NCBI GenBank assembly: GCA_963921795.1
Contig: OY997647.1
Coordinates: forward strand, 57,165,168-57,229,167
From: Nannobrachium achirus
Lineage: Eukaryota > Chordata > Actinopteri > Myctophiformes > Myctophidae
Direction: 5' to 3'
DNA length: 64,000 nt
Shown: one piece after another, positions 11,833 to 25,700 of the stretch
Numbering within the stretch: position 1 is the stretch's first letter
How the letters are laid out: each line of letters starts with the position of its first letter
Program-made: the position numbers and the translations under genes
Notes under the pieces: model-generated
What the model was told of the DNA's origin: nothing
The model's input: the letters and a program-made list of their open reading frames with translations, nothing else
The model's database searches: none

Positions 11833-14800
11833 ATTCAATTCCCGGTCGGTCCTTATCAACTTTGCAACTTTGCCAAGTGGTCAGCGAACTCAATCCATGT
11901 GTCAACTGTCCAGTCTTAATTTAGGAGATTAAGCCTAGAACAGAGATGTCATTTCCATGGGAAACTGGGCAGGGCTTGAACCTTGCTATGGGCCAAGGGC
12001 TTGATTTGAGGCTGTTTAGCTTTCCTCCTGGACATTCTGTGGTGTTAAAATACAGTTTCACTTCAATAACTCTCTCCACAAGCCCAGCCTTCTACAACCC
12101 ATGAAATTAGCCAGTAGCTATGCCCCTCCCAAAAAGCTTTTGTCCAATGCTAGTTTAGAATAACTCCCTGCTTGCCAAGGTTTGCCTTGGCAACAGCCTT
12201 GGCAAGCTGCCGGTTGCTAAGCTATCATTGGACAAAGGCTTTTAGGGGAGGGGCATAGCTACTGGCTAATTCCATGACTGGCACAATTATCTTCCCACTC
12301 GCACCCACCTTCTGGGGCTGCAGGTGCTGCCTCTGCAGGTGCTGCAGGCGCAGGCGTAGGCTCTGAAGGCGCAGGCGTTGAAGGCGGAGGCTCTGAAGGC
12401 GGGGGCTCTGGAGAGCTCGCTGGCTTCTCAGCAGGGGGGCTATCGGCTGCTGGCTGTGTTGCTGCCGGGGCCGGCGCCGCTGCAGCTGGTGGAATGGCGC
12501 TCGTGCTCTCTGCAGGCGTTGTGCTGGCTGCAGGCTTAGCTTCCACTGCAGCCGGCGTCTGGTCGGGGATCGTTACGCTGTCTTCTGCTGCTTTGCCATC
12601 GCTGGCTGCCCCTGTCGAGAGTGCAGTATTATTCATATTGTCCGTGAAAATGCTGCTTAAGAGTCCCTGTCCATTTATATATATTTCAAACGATTTCCCC
12701 TCCCCTCAAAGAATATATATTATTTTAATATATATGTTTTAATACGGTACATTTAAAACAGCAGTTTAAAACAAACAAACATATCTGAAATGCCATACAT
12801 TTTAGACAAATGTATATTTTTTAAGAAGTGGTGAAAATAGATGATTTACAAGCTCATAACGCAGAACGAAGCAACGCTTTGTGAGCTTGTAGATATGCTA
12901 TTTTCACAGGGTCCTGACTCCTGGGCAAATGTCTCATTTCTCTTTTGGGTCTTGAGCTAAAAGGTTTGAGAACCATTGCTGTATACGTTTGATCATCCAG
13001 AACTCCAATAAGATTGCACAATCCAACAAGTATTTACATGGAACATCTATACATAAACACCAAACACGCCGCTGCAAAACAAAAAAGCCATTCACACCTC
13101 ATTGCACGTGCTGTTCGGGAACCTAGGAGCGCTCGTTTTGTACATAAATATCCAGAAACATACTTCTTTATTGACCATGTCTTTAGTCTGAGTATATGTG
13201 AAGTCACACCCCATCTGTGTTGCTTGTTGCCCAGCGCCAAACCTGAATTCAGTGAGTGCATGTCTTGCAAAGAAAACACTATTGCCTGGGAGATTGTCCT
13301 CAGTCTCCATTGAGTGAAACATGTAGAGATTGACTTGAGAGTCTATGTTATGACATCTCCCTCTCTTCATTCCATGAATGGATGGCCTCATGGCAACACA
13401 GACAGAGCAACTGCCTCATGTTCTCATGTTATGTGGTTCTCTCTAGGCGGGGATTATAATGGTGACTATGGTCAGCATAAACAAACATTCTCTGTATCAA
13501 ATACCAAACTCTATTCATGGTTTAACTGAGCATGGGGCATCTTTTAATCGTGTAATCTTGGCTTATTGTTTGGTCACCATGGAGGCCTATTGCCAATAAA
13601 ATAGTTGTTAACCCTTTGGATTAGTTATGACCCAGCCCTGTCTGTATTCAGTACTTCATTGTACTACTGTGTTGTGCAGCCAGAATAGCCATGCCATGGC
13701 CAAAATAGGGGTTAAAAGTGGTTAAAAACAGCCCTCAGGACTCAGGAGGCACAAGCAGAGAGTTGTCAAACTACCAGTGAAATCCTGAGTGATAATTTAA
13801 CTCTGAGAATATACAAATGTAACCAAATGGACCCGTCCATTTGGTTACATTTGTATATTATCCAGTGATATACAAGGTCCAGTGATATACAAATGTAACC
13901 AAATGGACCCGTCCATTTGGTTATCTGAAGTGAAAAGTTATTTACCAAAACATTGCCTTGCTGAATGTGTATTCTGAGTGTTAATTTAACTCTGAGAATA
14001 TACAAATGTAACCAAATGGACCCGTCCATTTGGTTATCTGAAGTGAAAAGTTATTTACCAAAACATTGCCTTGCTGAATGTGTATTCTGAGTGTTAATTT
14101 AACTCTGAGAATATACAAATGTAACCAAATGGACCCGTCCATTTGGTTACATTTGTATATTATCCAGTGATATACAAGGTCCAGTGATATAGAAATGTAA
14201 CCAAATGGACCCGTCCATTTGGTTATCTGAAGTGAAAAGTTATTTACCAAAACATTGCCTTGCTGAATGTGTCAACATATTGCAGTGTTTTATATGAAAA
14301 TTAATAATTCAACTTGAGCAATGACCAAACTTAAAAATAAATGATTTTATTTCATCAAACCTAAAATAGACATGGAACATTTAATAAAATGAAATATCTC
14401 AAAATTAAATGTAATCAAGCTAGCTGGATTCAGATGCTAAACCCTAACTGTAAGAAAACAACAACGTTAAATTAAATATACATCAAATGATATTCCATGA
14501 GCAGCTTGAATGTTCCATGAGTTACCAACACACTATGGTCGCAGTGTAATGTGTCCAAGCCAAGGTCCAGTGATGACGTGACAGGAGTACTGGTAAGGAT
14601 GTGATCTGGGCTGTAGATTCAGATGTGACATCTTATGGCAGCTTATGAGAGCCTTTGCTGTGACTTTCGTCTGGGACTTTCGTGGGACTTGCTGAGACGA
14701 ACGGCACGGTGTAGTGCAGGCAGGAGCCGTGGCAGGCCGGGCTGTGGCTGGAACGCCCGGGTCAAAGCAGGTCGCAGGGCTTTATGCGTGTAGCAGAAGG

Positions 14801-15244
14801 CCAGGCTGCGGAGAGCTGAGAGGGTTGGGTCGAGCAGGAGTGCAAAAGACGAGGCGCATCTGGCCACAGAGTCATCCAGAGAAGGCCGTTTGACCTATGG
14901 TTTATATCGTAGAGGTATAATATAAACTAGAGGGTGGACCGCCCCGCCCCCAGCAATTCATTCAAATGAAAGTCGCCCAGTGGCGTTTGAAGCACCCGGA
15001 AGACTGCCAGAAGTACCTCGATTGGTCCAAGGCTATTGGCTCGGTCTCCCGCGGATGTACCTCAACTTCCACATTTTGAGCACTCAGTCTGAGTGCCCAA
15101 ATGTGGAAGTGCTGCTGTTGCCAGCAGTTGCTGCCTGCAGTTCCAGCTTTTGATCTGTAGGGCAGGGCAGTTTCCCAGCGGCGCTCATGCTGGGGTCTTG
15201 TTGAGCGGTGGTCACAACGCTCCTATACGTGGCCGTGTGTGTGG

Positions 15245-15282
<38 letters not shown>

Positions 15283-15421
15283 ATGTCTGTCTGTCTGTCT
15301 CCGGGTATGTAGCCTGGCCCTGCAGTAACCTTTTCTGACCACACATGTTAAGGGAGGGGCGCTGTTGTTCAGGATAGGCCAGGCATAGGCCAGGCACACT
15401 CACACACAAACACACACAGGG

Positions 15422-15498
<77 letters not shown>

Positions 15499-15500
15499 GG

Positions 15501-15561
<61 letters not shown>

Positions 15562-16873
15562 ACCGCTCAGTTCACACGAGTGTGATTTTTTTATAAACAT
15601 AGTGTGCGACATGAGGCTGAGTTGCAACATGTGTTCCCAGACATTTGTTGTGAGACAAAGATGAGTGAGTGAGATGTCCTTCTTTGGGAAGTTCAGTGGT
15701 GTCATGCATGCACATGCTCATATTGCACATATTCTGTAAATATCGGGTTTATTCTACTTTACACAATTATTACAAACCATTGAATCCAGCAGAGTAAACT
15801 ACGATTAATAACAAATAGTGATATAGCCATAATTACAATCAAAATCATGATAAATGAATGAAACACTCAAACAACAAGACAGTTGGTTATCAAAAAGTCA
15901 GAGTGTGATCTGTGGGAGGATAACATAATTCAATAAAGGGAAACAGTATTATGATTAAAGTTCCTGATTGAGTTCCTCCATTCAGAGCGACTGAATGTGT
16001 CTCTCATTTCCCTTGAAGCGAACAAGAGTTTGGTTGATGTCAAAATGTGCAGATTTGCAGATTTTCATTCACAGTTACAGTCTCAGTGCAGGGGTTCCTG
16101 TGTAACATTGTAACATTATCAAGCATCATATTTCAGTCCATTCATGAATGAATGTCCATTGTTAGTGGCGTCGTCTTGTTGGGTTCTGTATTCAGTCCAT
16201 TTCTCCCATTTTTCAAGGAATAGAGTCTCTTGAAATCTCAAGTTATGAGTTAGTTTCTTCATCACAAATATCTCCTCCACAATGCTCAGCCACTGCTCAC
16301 AAACTGGAGGATCTGCTTTGCCTTGTAATTGCTTTCTTACTAGCTGCCAATAATACGTTAACCAGGTACATATCTTCTCTTTGTGTATTATTATCTTGTG
16401 TCAGGCTTCCAAAGTACAGTGCAACACTTGTTTTGAGTATAGTTTAGTATCTCTTTATCACTGACTATATACGTATTATCCCAATAGCTGTCCATTTTTA
16501 GACGGTTCCAAAATATGTGTTCATGGTCAGCATTTACACATCCACACAACCTCCAACATGGTTGTTGTACCGATTGGAGGAGCATTCTTGAGGGTCAATA
16601 GGTCAGGAGTGTGAGGCCAGTGAGGCATCCTTGCTTGGGTCCCCACTCTTGCGGAGTGAGGTGTCAGTGGGACAGGGACAGTGACAAGAAAGCGTGAAAA
16701 CTGGATAATATATAATTGCGCTTCCTAATCGACACTTGAGCACTACAGCCCATTTGTCCCCATCTGAAACATAAGCTGAAAAACAAAGAGTTAATGATTA
16801 TAGTAGAGTGAAACTTTTACACTCATTAACACATTCTCCTATTCTTCACAACACAAAACTCCAGAAAACAGAC

Positions 16874-16964
<91 letters not shown>

Positions 16965-16985
16965 ATGCGTGCGTGCGTGCGTGCA

Positions 16986-17020
<35 letters not shown>

Positions 17021-18831
17021 CGCGCGTGTGCATGCACGCGTGTTCATACACGTGCATGCATGCATGTGTGTTTAAGGGTTGTCCACACCCAGCAGACTAC
17101 TATACTGTTGTGGCATTCACCATTATCCGCCATCCACTTGACTTAATTCTTTTTAAAGCAATATATGTTTTAGTGCTGCCCTTTATTATGATCATCATCA
17201 TTTTGCATTCATAAATATTTGCATGGGATCTTACCCAAAGAGCTGTATCTTAATCATACCAGGTAGATTATGGTTAGAAAGAGAGGCGCCATAGTTTGCA
17301 ACCGTTTCAACAGGCTAAGGCTTAGCACTTAAAACAAAGTGACCATCTGATATCACTGCAATATATTTCCTGATATTTGTTTTTGTTTCTTCAACAGCTA
17401 ATAACACCAAGGCTATGACATATTGAGTTGTGCTTTCATGACAACAATCATATGAACAATCATATGAAGGTTAATGTCTTCTCCCTCGAGAGACGAGAGT
17501 TACAGGCAGAACAATGTGTTCCTTCACAAGGAGCTTGCATGCAAAGCTAAGAAAATATCTCAGTCAAATGTCCAGCTGACTCTCAAGAATGATAACATGG
17601 ACACCTTCCAATCCAACAAGCACTTCATACTGTACATTACATACACAGGACATAATCACATAGCCTACACTTCATTTCAGTCAGTTGAATGAAAATACAG
17701 ACAAAATAGAGGGCCTATTTCAAGCTATTTCTCTATCTTTTCTGTCAGAAATCAAACTGTATATTTGTCTGTGAGTGCATGGGTGTGTTTGCAGACGTTA
17801 TGAAGATAGTAAGAGAGCAGGTGGAGAGATAGGAACTTTCTATTAGGAAGCTTTGCAAATCACAAAGATATTTCTCAACTTTTGCCAAATGTTTGTGTAA
17901 AAACCCCCAAATAGGTTTCTTTCACTGAGGAAATACTGATACTCTCCTCTTTCCTTTTATCCATCTTTGTTTGATAGATTTAAGTTATACTATGTGGATA
18001 TACATAACAGTATGTTGGTTACTTATTATTCACAAATATTACGATTATGAGGGGTGGAGGGGTCTGTATAAGAGCATCTGTTAAATGCCTACATTTAATT
18101 TAAATTGAATGCTGTGTAGAGTGTGGATGCTGCAAAACACTCCCAAGAGATGCAGTGTTTGGGGTTTACTTTTGAGAGGTGTGCTAATTTGCACCAAAAC
18201 CTACCATCTCTGTCTCGGTACAAGGAAGTTAGTGTCTACAGTGTATGCTTCTCTATTTCCCTTTGAAATTGAAGCCTGTCACCGAATACCCTGAACGCCA
18301 CTGTCCCTCCCAGGGAGGACAGACTCAGTACCAATGTACTAAACAATGACAGTTGACTTTCCCATCCTGTCATTGTGGCTATCTGCATTATTACTGCATG
18401 GGTCGCCGCTGTGCTAAATAGAATTCCATAATATTGCTTACTTGTTTTGAGAATAGTGTTCCATACAATAAAATGTATTGCAAGATATATGGAAAACCAC
18501 CCTTTCTATATCATGTCACAATTTGGACTTAGAGGCAGAAAGAAATACATTATAAAGGTGAATAAATTATAAAAAGTATTACATTTTTGTACATTTTAAA
18601 TTGATTTGCATTTGTATTAATAATTATGTTAGCCCCTATATACCATGAGCCGATAGCCTAAACTTCTTACCAGGTCGATCATGGATATCTAAATAGAAGT
18701 TAGTCAACAACTTGTCCTTTAACAAACATAAAGCATATCCTACCTGTGGTGCTGGCGCCGTTGCTTTCCTCTGGCTTGGTGCTCGGCCGGGTCGTATCCA
18801 CCGCTGTAGCCGTAGATGTTGAGCATCCCAT
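6601..18831 (-). CDS. erich5: ERICH5-like small acylated protein, four exons
   Basis: Exons on the minus strand, in transcript order: 18831-18744, 12611-12309, 6766-6710 and, tentatively, 6614-6601 ending in TGA. All borders are AG/GT and every junction is phase 1. The protein begins [16 protein letters not shown]; Met-Gly-Cys is an N-myristoylation and palmitoylation signal, also present in mammalian ERICH5 (C8orf47). The position between rida and rpl30, in opposite orientation to both, matches the mammalian locus. The total is about 153 residues, much shorter than the human protein. It is rich in Ala and Pro (for example [20 protein letters not shown]) rather than Glu, so it should be largely disordered. 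The function of the family is not established. The in-frame ATG at 12636 lies within the intron next to the acceptor and is not used. The last exon adds only four residues and is the weakest part. Confidence 0.75.
6972..7226. mobile_element. MITE-like inverted repeat with CRE-like cores
   Basis: The arms contain CAACTTCCTGGTGCTGACGTCAG and its reverse complement (6977-6999 and 7202-7224), and continue with GGGTAAATTAACACAGAAAT against ATTTCTGTGTTAACTC. The centre of about 130 bp is unique. It lies in erich5 intron 3. Confidence 0.65.
7654..7702. repeat. Hairpin repeat, right arm intact
   Basis: GTTGTGAGCTTGTAGATCGG plus CTATTTTC is intact; the left arm is reduced to AAATAGCC. Confidence 0.65.
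7940..8007. repeat. Stem-loop of about 68 bp
   Basis: CTTGAATCAAACTG...AAATTGGTCTTT pairs with AAAAGACCAGTTTG...TTTGATTCAAG around a loop of about nine bases. No coding or RNA family was recognised. Confidence 0.6.
8327..8490. repeat. Dispersed teleost repeat fragment
   Basis: Phrases such as GAGTCTTCAGACTACAGCGGAAG and GAGAGTTCATTCCACAGTTTTGGG resemble a repeat body common in fish genomes. The class could not be settled by eye. Confidence 0.4.
9100..9312 (-). mobile_element. tRNA-derived SINE, reverse orientation
   Basis: Read on the minus strand, the head is GGCAGCAATGGCTCAGGAAG with a B-box CCCAGTTCGATCCCCAG. It is followed by AAAGACACTG and a body running to about 9100. It is the same broad SINE superfamily as the one at 4005-4290. 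Confidence 0.75.
10128..10265. mobile_element. Degraded hAT-MITE fragment
   Basis: Repeated GAGTACTTGAGTG blocks and a final TTTGTCCACCACTGCC resemble the better copy at 29312-29471. Confidence 0.5.
10722..11736. mobile_element. Nested inverted-repeat (MITE-in-MITE) cluster
   Basis: Outer arms of about 220 bp (10722-10945 and 11515-11736) share AGCTCTGGTCCATA, TAGCGTTAGTGGA and AAACCAAAGGTATCAG in inverse. Inside lie two further palindromes: 10988-11218, with arms of about 105 bp that each end at a CGCATGCGC copy, and 11291-11510, with ends ATTCCACCGGATGGAGAC and its reverse complement. A CA repeat abuts the right side. No transposase was seen. Confidence 0.75.
11752..11829. repeat. (AC)n microsatellite
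   Basis: Uninterrupted AC run of about 78 bp. Confidence 0.98.
12105..12270. mobile_element. Foldback element beside erich5 exon 2
   Basis: Arms of about 46 bp (ATTAGCCAGTAGCTATGCCCC and its inverse) enclose a CTTGCCAAGG/CCTTGGCAAG-type inner palindrome. The right arm ends about 39 bp from the donor-side edge of erich5 exon 2. Confidence 0.75.
12831..12907. repeat. Hairpin repeat, full copy
   Basis: GTGAAAATAG...TTTACAAGCTCATAACGC faces GCTTTGTGAGCTTGTAGATA...CTATTTTCAC; the outer GTGAAAATAG/CTATTTTCAC pairing is perfect, as in the copy at 1771. Confidence 0.85.
13790..14275. repeat. Tandem array of 40-bp palindromes
   Basis: Five palindromes of the form AACCAAATGGA-CCCG-TCCATTTGGTT, several extended by ATACAAATGT/ACATTTGTAT, lie in units of about 110 and 72 bp. 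The spacers (AGTGAAAAGTTATTTACC, CATTGCCTTGCTGAATGTG) are almost identical between units, so the array is recent. Confidence 0.9.
14880..15065 (-). promoter_or_regulatory. Promoter-like block of unknown target
   Basis: On the minus strand the order is two CCAAT-type boxes (GCCAATAG and ACCAATCG), a GC box (GGGGGCGGGGCGG, 14938-14950) and a TATA-like TTTATATTATACC (about 14914-14926), with normal core-promoter spacing. A short open frame of about 75 codons follows (14867-14643), with a Leu-Asp-Pro-x-Leu stretch faintly like the end of a GPCR helix 7. It could be a decayed gene or a transposon promoter. No transcript evidence is available here. Confidence 0.35.
15246..15301. repeat. (GTCT)n microsatellite
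   Basis: A GTCT run with two single-base interruptions. Confidence 0.95.
15417..15561. repeat. (AC)n microsatellite, compound
   Basis: Two AC blocks are split by a CAGGGGGC interruption; a third similar interruption lies just left, which suggests slippage duplication of the interruption. Confidence 0.97.
16130..16590 (-). mobile_element. L1-type LINE, decayed ORF2 C-terminus
   Basis: The minus strand encodes a stretch like the end of L1 reverse-transcriptase proteins: a Cys-rich piece with [11 protein letters not shown], then, past stops, blocks like [21 protein letters not shown] and FLEKWEKW. The [11 protein letters not shown] and FLEKWEKW phrases are typical of teleost L1 ORF2 tails. Stops and frame changes mark it as a 5'-truncated dead copy. 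The 3' UTR may run on towards 15720. Confidence 0.7.
16876..17069. repeat. (GT)n microsatellite, compound
   Basis: A GT run with GC steps and GCATGC-type interruptions. Confidence 0.97.
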
Positions 18832-20497
18832 TCTGTCTCTTAGCACATAAGAGAAATGTGCGGCTTTAAAAAAAGAAAGAAGTTAGTGTAGCTGAGAAAA
18901 AGACCTGGCAGCTTTCCCGATGACGCCCTGCATTGATAGTGTCAGTTAAAAATGCAAAGGTCCTCAAATCCACTGGACAAATAGACCTGTCGTTTAACTT
19001 CCACTAGTCCCGTGCGTAATTGCGCATCTCTTCAGGTCCCCGCGTAGGAAGAATGTAAGGTGTGTTCAACATGGACACGCTCCTATTGGTGCCCCGACAG
19101 CTTGACACACTCAACTGAATCGTTGAGTAGTGTGTGCGCTGTGTAGTGTGTAGACTGTCCCAACACTGTCAAATCCGGAGTGTTGATTTAACTCAGACTG
19201 CATTGTCAGTCACGCTCTCAGACTCACGATGCACCCGGAGTTGCTCACCCGTATGTTATCCATTTGTACACTCTCAGAGTTAATAACACACTGCGCAGTT
19301 GCTGGATGGATGACTGGTTGTTGCACTGGTCTGCTGCTCCTGAGTGAGTCTGTGAGAAGGTATGCAAGAAAAACGTCGTAGGCATAATTGTCGGCTCATA
19401 TGTACCTGACTGTTGATGCGTGCTGGATCATCTAACAAATAGGCTACATTATATAATATCAAATTAACACAATTAAGCTAATACATTATTTTGAAGAACT
19501 CGTATTCTAAGCAATTTATGTTGCTTTTTGTGTTTTTACTGATTTAAACCTAGGTTTAGATTTTAGAAATGAGCTGTTAGCTGTAGCCTACAAATAGGCC
19601 TACACTACAGTGTATTATTATTAATATTACCACCACCATCATCATTAGGCTATTAAAATTCAAAGCACATCCTGTTGTTTGAATAGAACATTAAAGTAAT
19701 TTTTTATTGTGATACGTATTTTAAACTTTAGTCCATAAAGTCCTACTCCTAACAAAGATGACTTGACAAAACTCGGGAGAACTCCTTCAATCATAAATGT
19801 TATGTAACACACATTGATTGATTGATTGAAGGCTTTATTAGAAGTTTGCATAGGAAAATGTACAGTTTCATGACGGTACAGTTCACTGGTACAAGGTCTA
19901 CTAAAAGGAGATCCATGAAAAGACTACGCTTAATTCAACAGGAAACCATTAAAGTATCTCATATAACATTGAATGGCAGACAAATAGAACACAGTACTAT
20001 GCAGTAGATATGTAAAGAAAAGAAAGAAAAAAAAGAAAACAGTAAGTCTAAACAAACAGTAAGTATATACAAGGAAGGGGCAGGGGAGGGTAAACAACAT
20101 TCATAGAAACAGCATTTTTTATGTGTTTGTTGTTAGCAAATGGACTTCATGTTTCTGTATGTTAATAATGCTGTAGCGCTCAACATTAGATCTACAAACA
20201 ATCCTCAGATATTATCCCCTCAGACAGTGATCTGCCAACAGATGATGTACATATCAACGGTTTAGCGCAGTTCTCCTTCACGCAGACTCAGTAGAAGTAG
20301 AACGGGCAGACTAGAACTGGGGTCATTTATCTTTGCAGATTGCAGATCCGGTGTAGAGCGGATACGGAAATAAACTTTTCGGATATATGTGTTCGTGCAA
20401 ATGACCGGATACAGTAGGCGGGCGTTAGACCGGATGTGCGCACCGAGCAGCAAACAGAAACCACGCGAGGCACAAATATTCGCAATGCACCATGGGA
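18832..20497. other. Divergent promoter region between erich5 and rpl30
   Basis: Head-to-head genes leave about 1.65 kb. An inverted-repeat remnant with ACTCTCAGAGTTAA-type ends lies at about 19178-19285 and a LINE-tail-like repeat at 19810-20010. The last 200 bp before rpl30 are CpG-richer. No CCAAT or TATA box could be assigned with confidence. Confidence 0.5.
19810..20010. mobile_element. LINE 3'-tail-like repeat
   Basis: (ATTG)n followed by GGCTTTATTAGAAG reads, on the minus strand, as CTTCTAATAAAGCC with a TCAA tail, the usual look of a LINE 3' end. The next 180 bp are related to 38970-39170 inside the inverted arms of the large element (shared CTAAAAGGAGATC and ATAACATTGAAT). Confidence 0.5.
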
Positions 20498-20537
20498 CTT
20501 CCTTTCTCTCCGAGGCCATATTGGGGATAACTTCACT
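20498..20537 (+). promoter_or_regulatory. rpl30: rpl30 5'TOP leader exon
   Basis: The tract CTTCCTTTCTCTCC (20498-20511) fits a terminal oligopyrimidine start, the element that links ribosomal-protein mRNA translation to mTOR. A donor (CACT|GTAAGA) follows at 20538 and an acceptor (ACTCAG) at 20652, so a short non-coding first exon is spliced to the exon with the ATG. The exact start base is inferred. Confidence 0.65.
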
Positions 20538-20680
20538 GTAAGATGAGCTCTGAGTTTTAGGATAAAACTACCCCAATATCTGTCCAGTTTGTCGTTCTGT
20601 TGGTGTCTGCGTGTTAACGAGACATTTCTGCTTCCATTTGTGTTAAACTCAGGTTGGCCGGATCGGACTAAACCGCAAAA

Positions 20681-24576
<3,896 letters not shown>

Positions 24577-24598
24577 AGCTGTCTTCCCCGTTGTTATA

Positions 24599-24604
24599 AA
24601 TAAA
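24599..24604 (+). terminator. rpl30 poly(A) signal
   Basis: AATAAA lies 23 bp after the stop, followed by a GT/T-rich stretch (TTGTCATTTG). A very short 3' UTR is usual for ribosomal-protein genes. Confidence 0.85.
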
Positions 24605-25490
24605 GTTGGTGAAATTCTACCTGTTGTCATTTGTACATTTTCTTTAAAAACAATCCGTATGTCTCATGGTCATTTGAAGTGTTACAATTTTAGAATTTGA
24701 ATAGCAGGTTGGTTATTGAACTGTATGGCTTCCACTTTGGTTTCAGACGAACAAAAGTACTATTCAAGTAAATAACATTATCTAATACTTGGTAGTATAT
24801 CTCTTGCTCTAACCCATGGACATTATTACAACTGTTTTGTTCTTGTCATGCTTTAACTCCAGGCTCTTTTAGTCATTTGGGTTGGTGTACTGTTGTGAAT
24901 AGTGATTTGTTTATTTCAGTACTTTTTTTTGGTAGCATAGTTAAATTATCATATGTAAAGCAAAACAAATAAAAGATGAAAAAACTGCATAATGGAGAGA
25001 AAAAAAGAAGCAAGGCATAAGGACAACACACTTTGCTGTACATGTACAGCATTTTTTTTATGTATCATCTCATATTTTCATGTCTTTTAATGCTTAGTGA
25101 GCAGCACAACTTCGAATTATTTATCAAGGCCATTCCACTCCTGTGAATGTTAAACCAGATGTTTTATATACTGTATATATATTTTTCTCTTACTTGGACA
25201 GACTCAATCCTTTGGCAGTGTGTCATAATTCGCATGTTCAATACTTTTGTTCATCTTAAAATTGGGTGGTCTATAAAAGGTGATTCAAGTTCAACAAATT
25301 AAGAAAATAGCTGAAATTGGGATCTGCCATTTGTACATCATTTTGCCAAATGTCAAAGTGTTTCCCCCTCCTGTGTGCAGTCAGTCTGCACTATGTCCAC
25401 TAGAGCGCAGTAGTGTTCTCTTGATTAGACCAGATGGTCCTCCTGCCATGACGAGGCTGTTTGCAAGGGTCAGGGAATCGATATCACATT

Positions 25491-25700
25491 GGCTGTGTTT
25501 ACATGGGCAGGTATATTCCACTTGTATTCAGAATGACTGTCAGAATAAAAATGCTCATGTAAACACCTCAGTACGAATTTTCATTCGGGTTTGGAGCGGT
25601 GGTATATACCAACTTCAAACCGAATAGACTTATTCAGGTAAACAAATGGGTATGAATCTCTGGAGTTTATTCTTAATTCATAAATATTGTCCATGTAACT
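25491..25700. mobile_element. Possible MITE with GTGTTTACATG end
   Basis: It starts GGCTGTGTTTACATGGGC and holds internal CATGTAAAC and CCATGTAACTG in inverse, a pattern seen in common fish MITEs. The right border is uncertain. Confidence 0.4.

Larger units (their letters stand above)
6767..12308 (-). other. erich5 intron between exons 2 and 3
   Basis: About 5.5 kb made largely of mobile fragments: an inverted repeat at 6972, a half hairpin at 7654, a stem-loop at 7940-8007, a dispersed repeat at 8327-8490, a SINE at 9100-9312, an old hAT-MITE tail at 10128-10265, a nested inverted-repeat cluster at 10722-11736, (AC)n at 11752-11829 and a foldback at 12105-12270. No further coding exon was recognised. 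Confidence 0.65.
12612..18743 (-). other. erich5 intron 1
   Basis: About 6.1 kb. Contents, in order: a full hairpin repeat, a tandem palindrome array at 13790-14275, a promoter-like block at about 14880-15065, three microsatellite clusters and an L1-type LINE remnant at 16130-16590. From 17070 to 18740 nothing but AT-rich sequence was recognised. Confidence 0.65.

Noticed and set aside
12612-12636. Start of the Ala/Pro-rich erich5 exon at the ATG at 12636
   Set aside because: A good acceptor at 12612 joins in phase with the MGCS exon; the upstream ATG would lie in the intron.
13766-14250. Open frames with WTGPFGYI repeats
   Set aside because: They are readings of the tandem palindrome array.
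14643-14867. A GPCR fragment
   Set aside because: Only a short Leu-Asp-Pro-like stretch resembles helix 7; nothing upstream supports the other helices.
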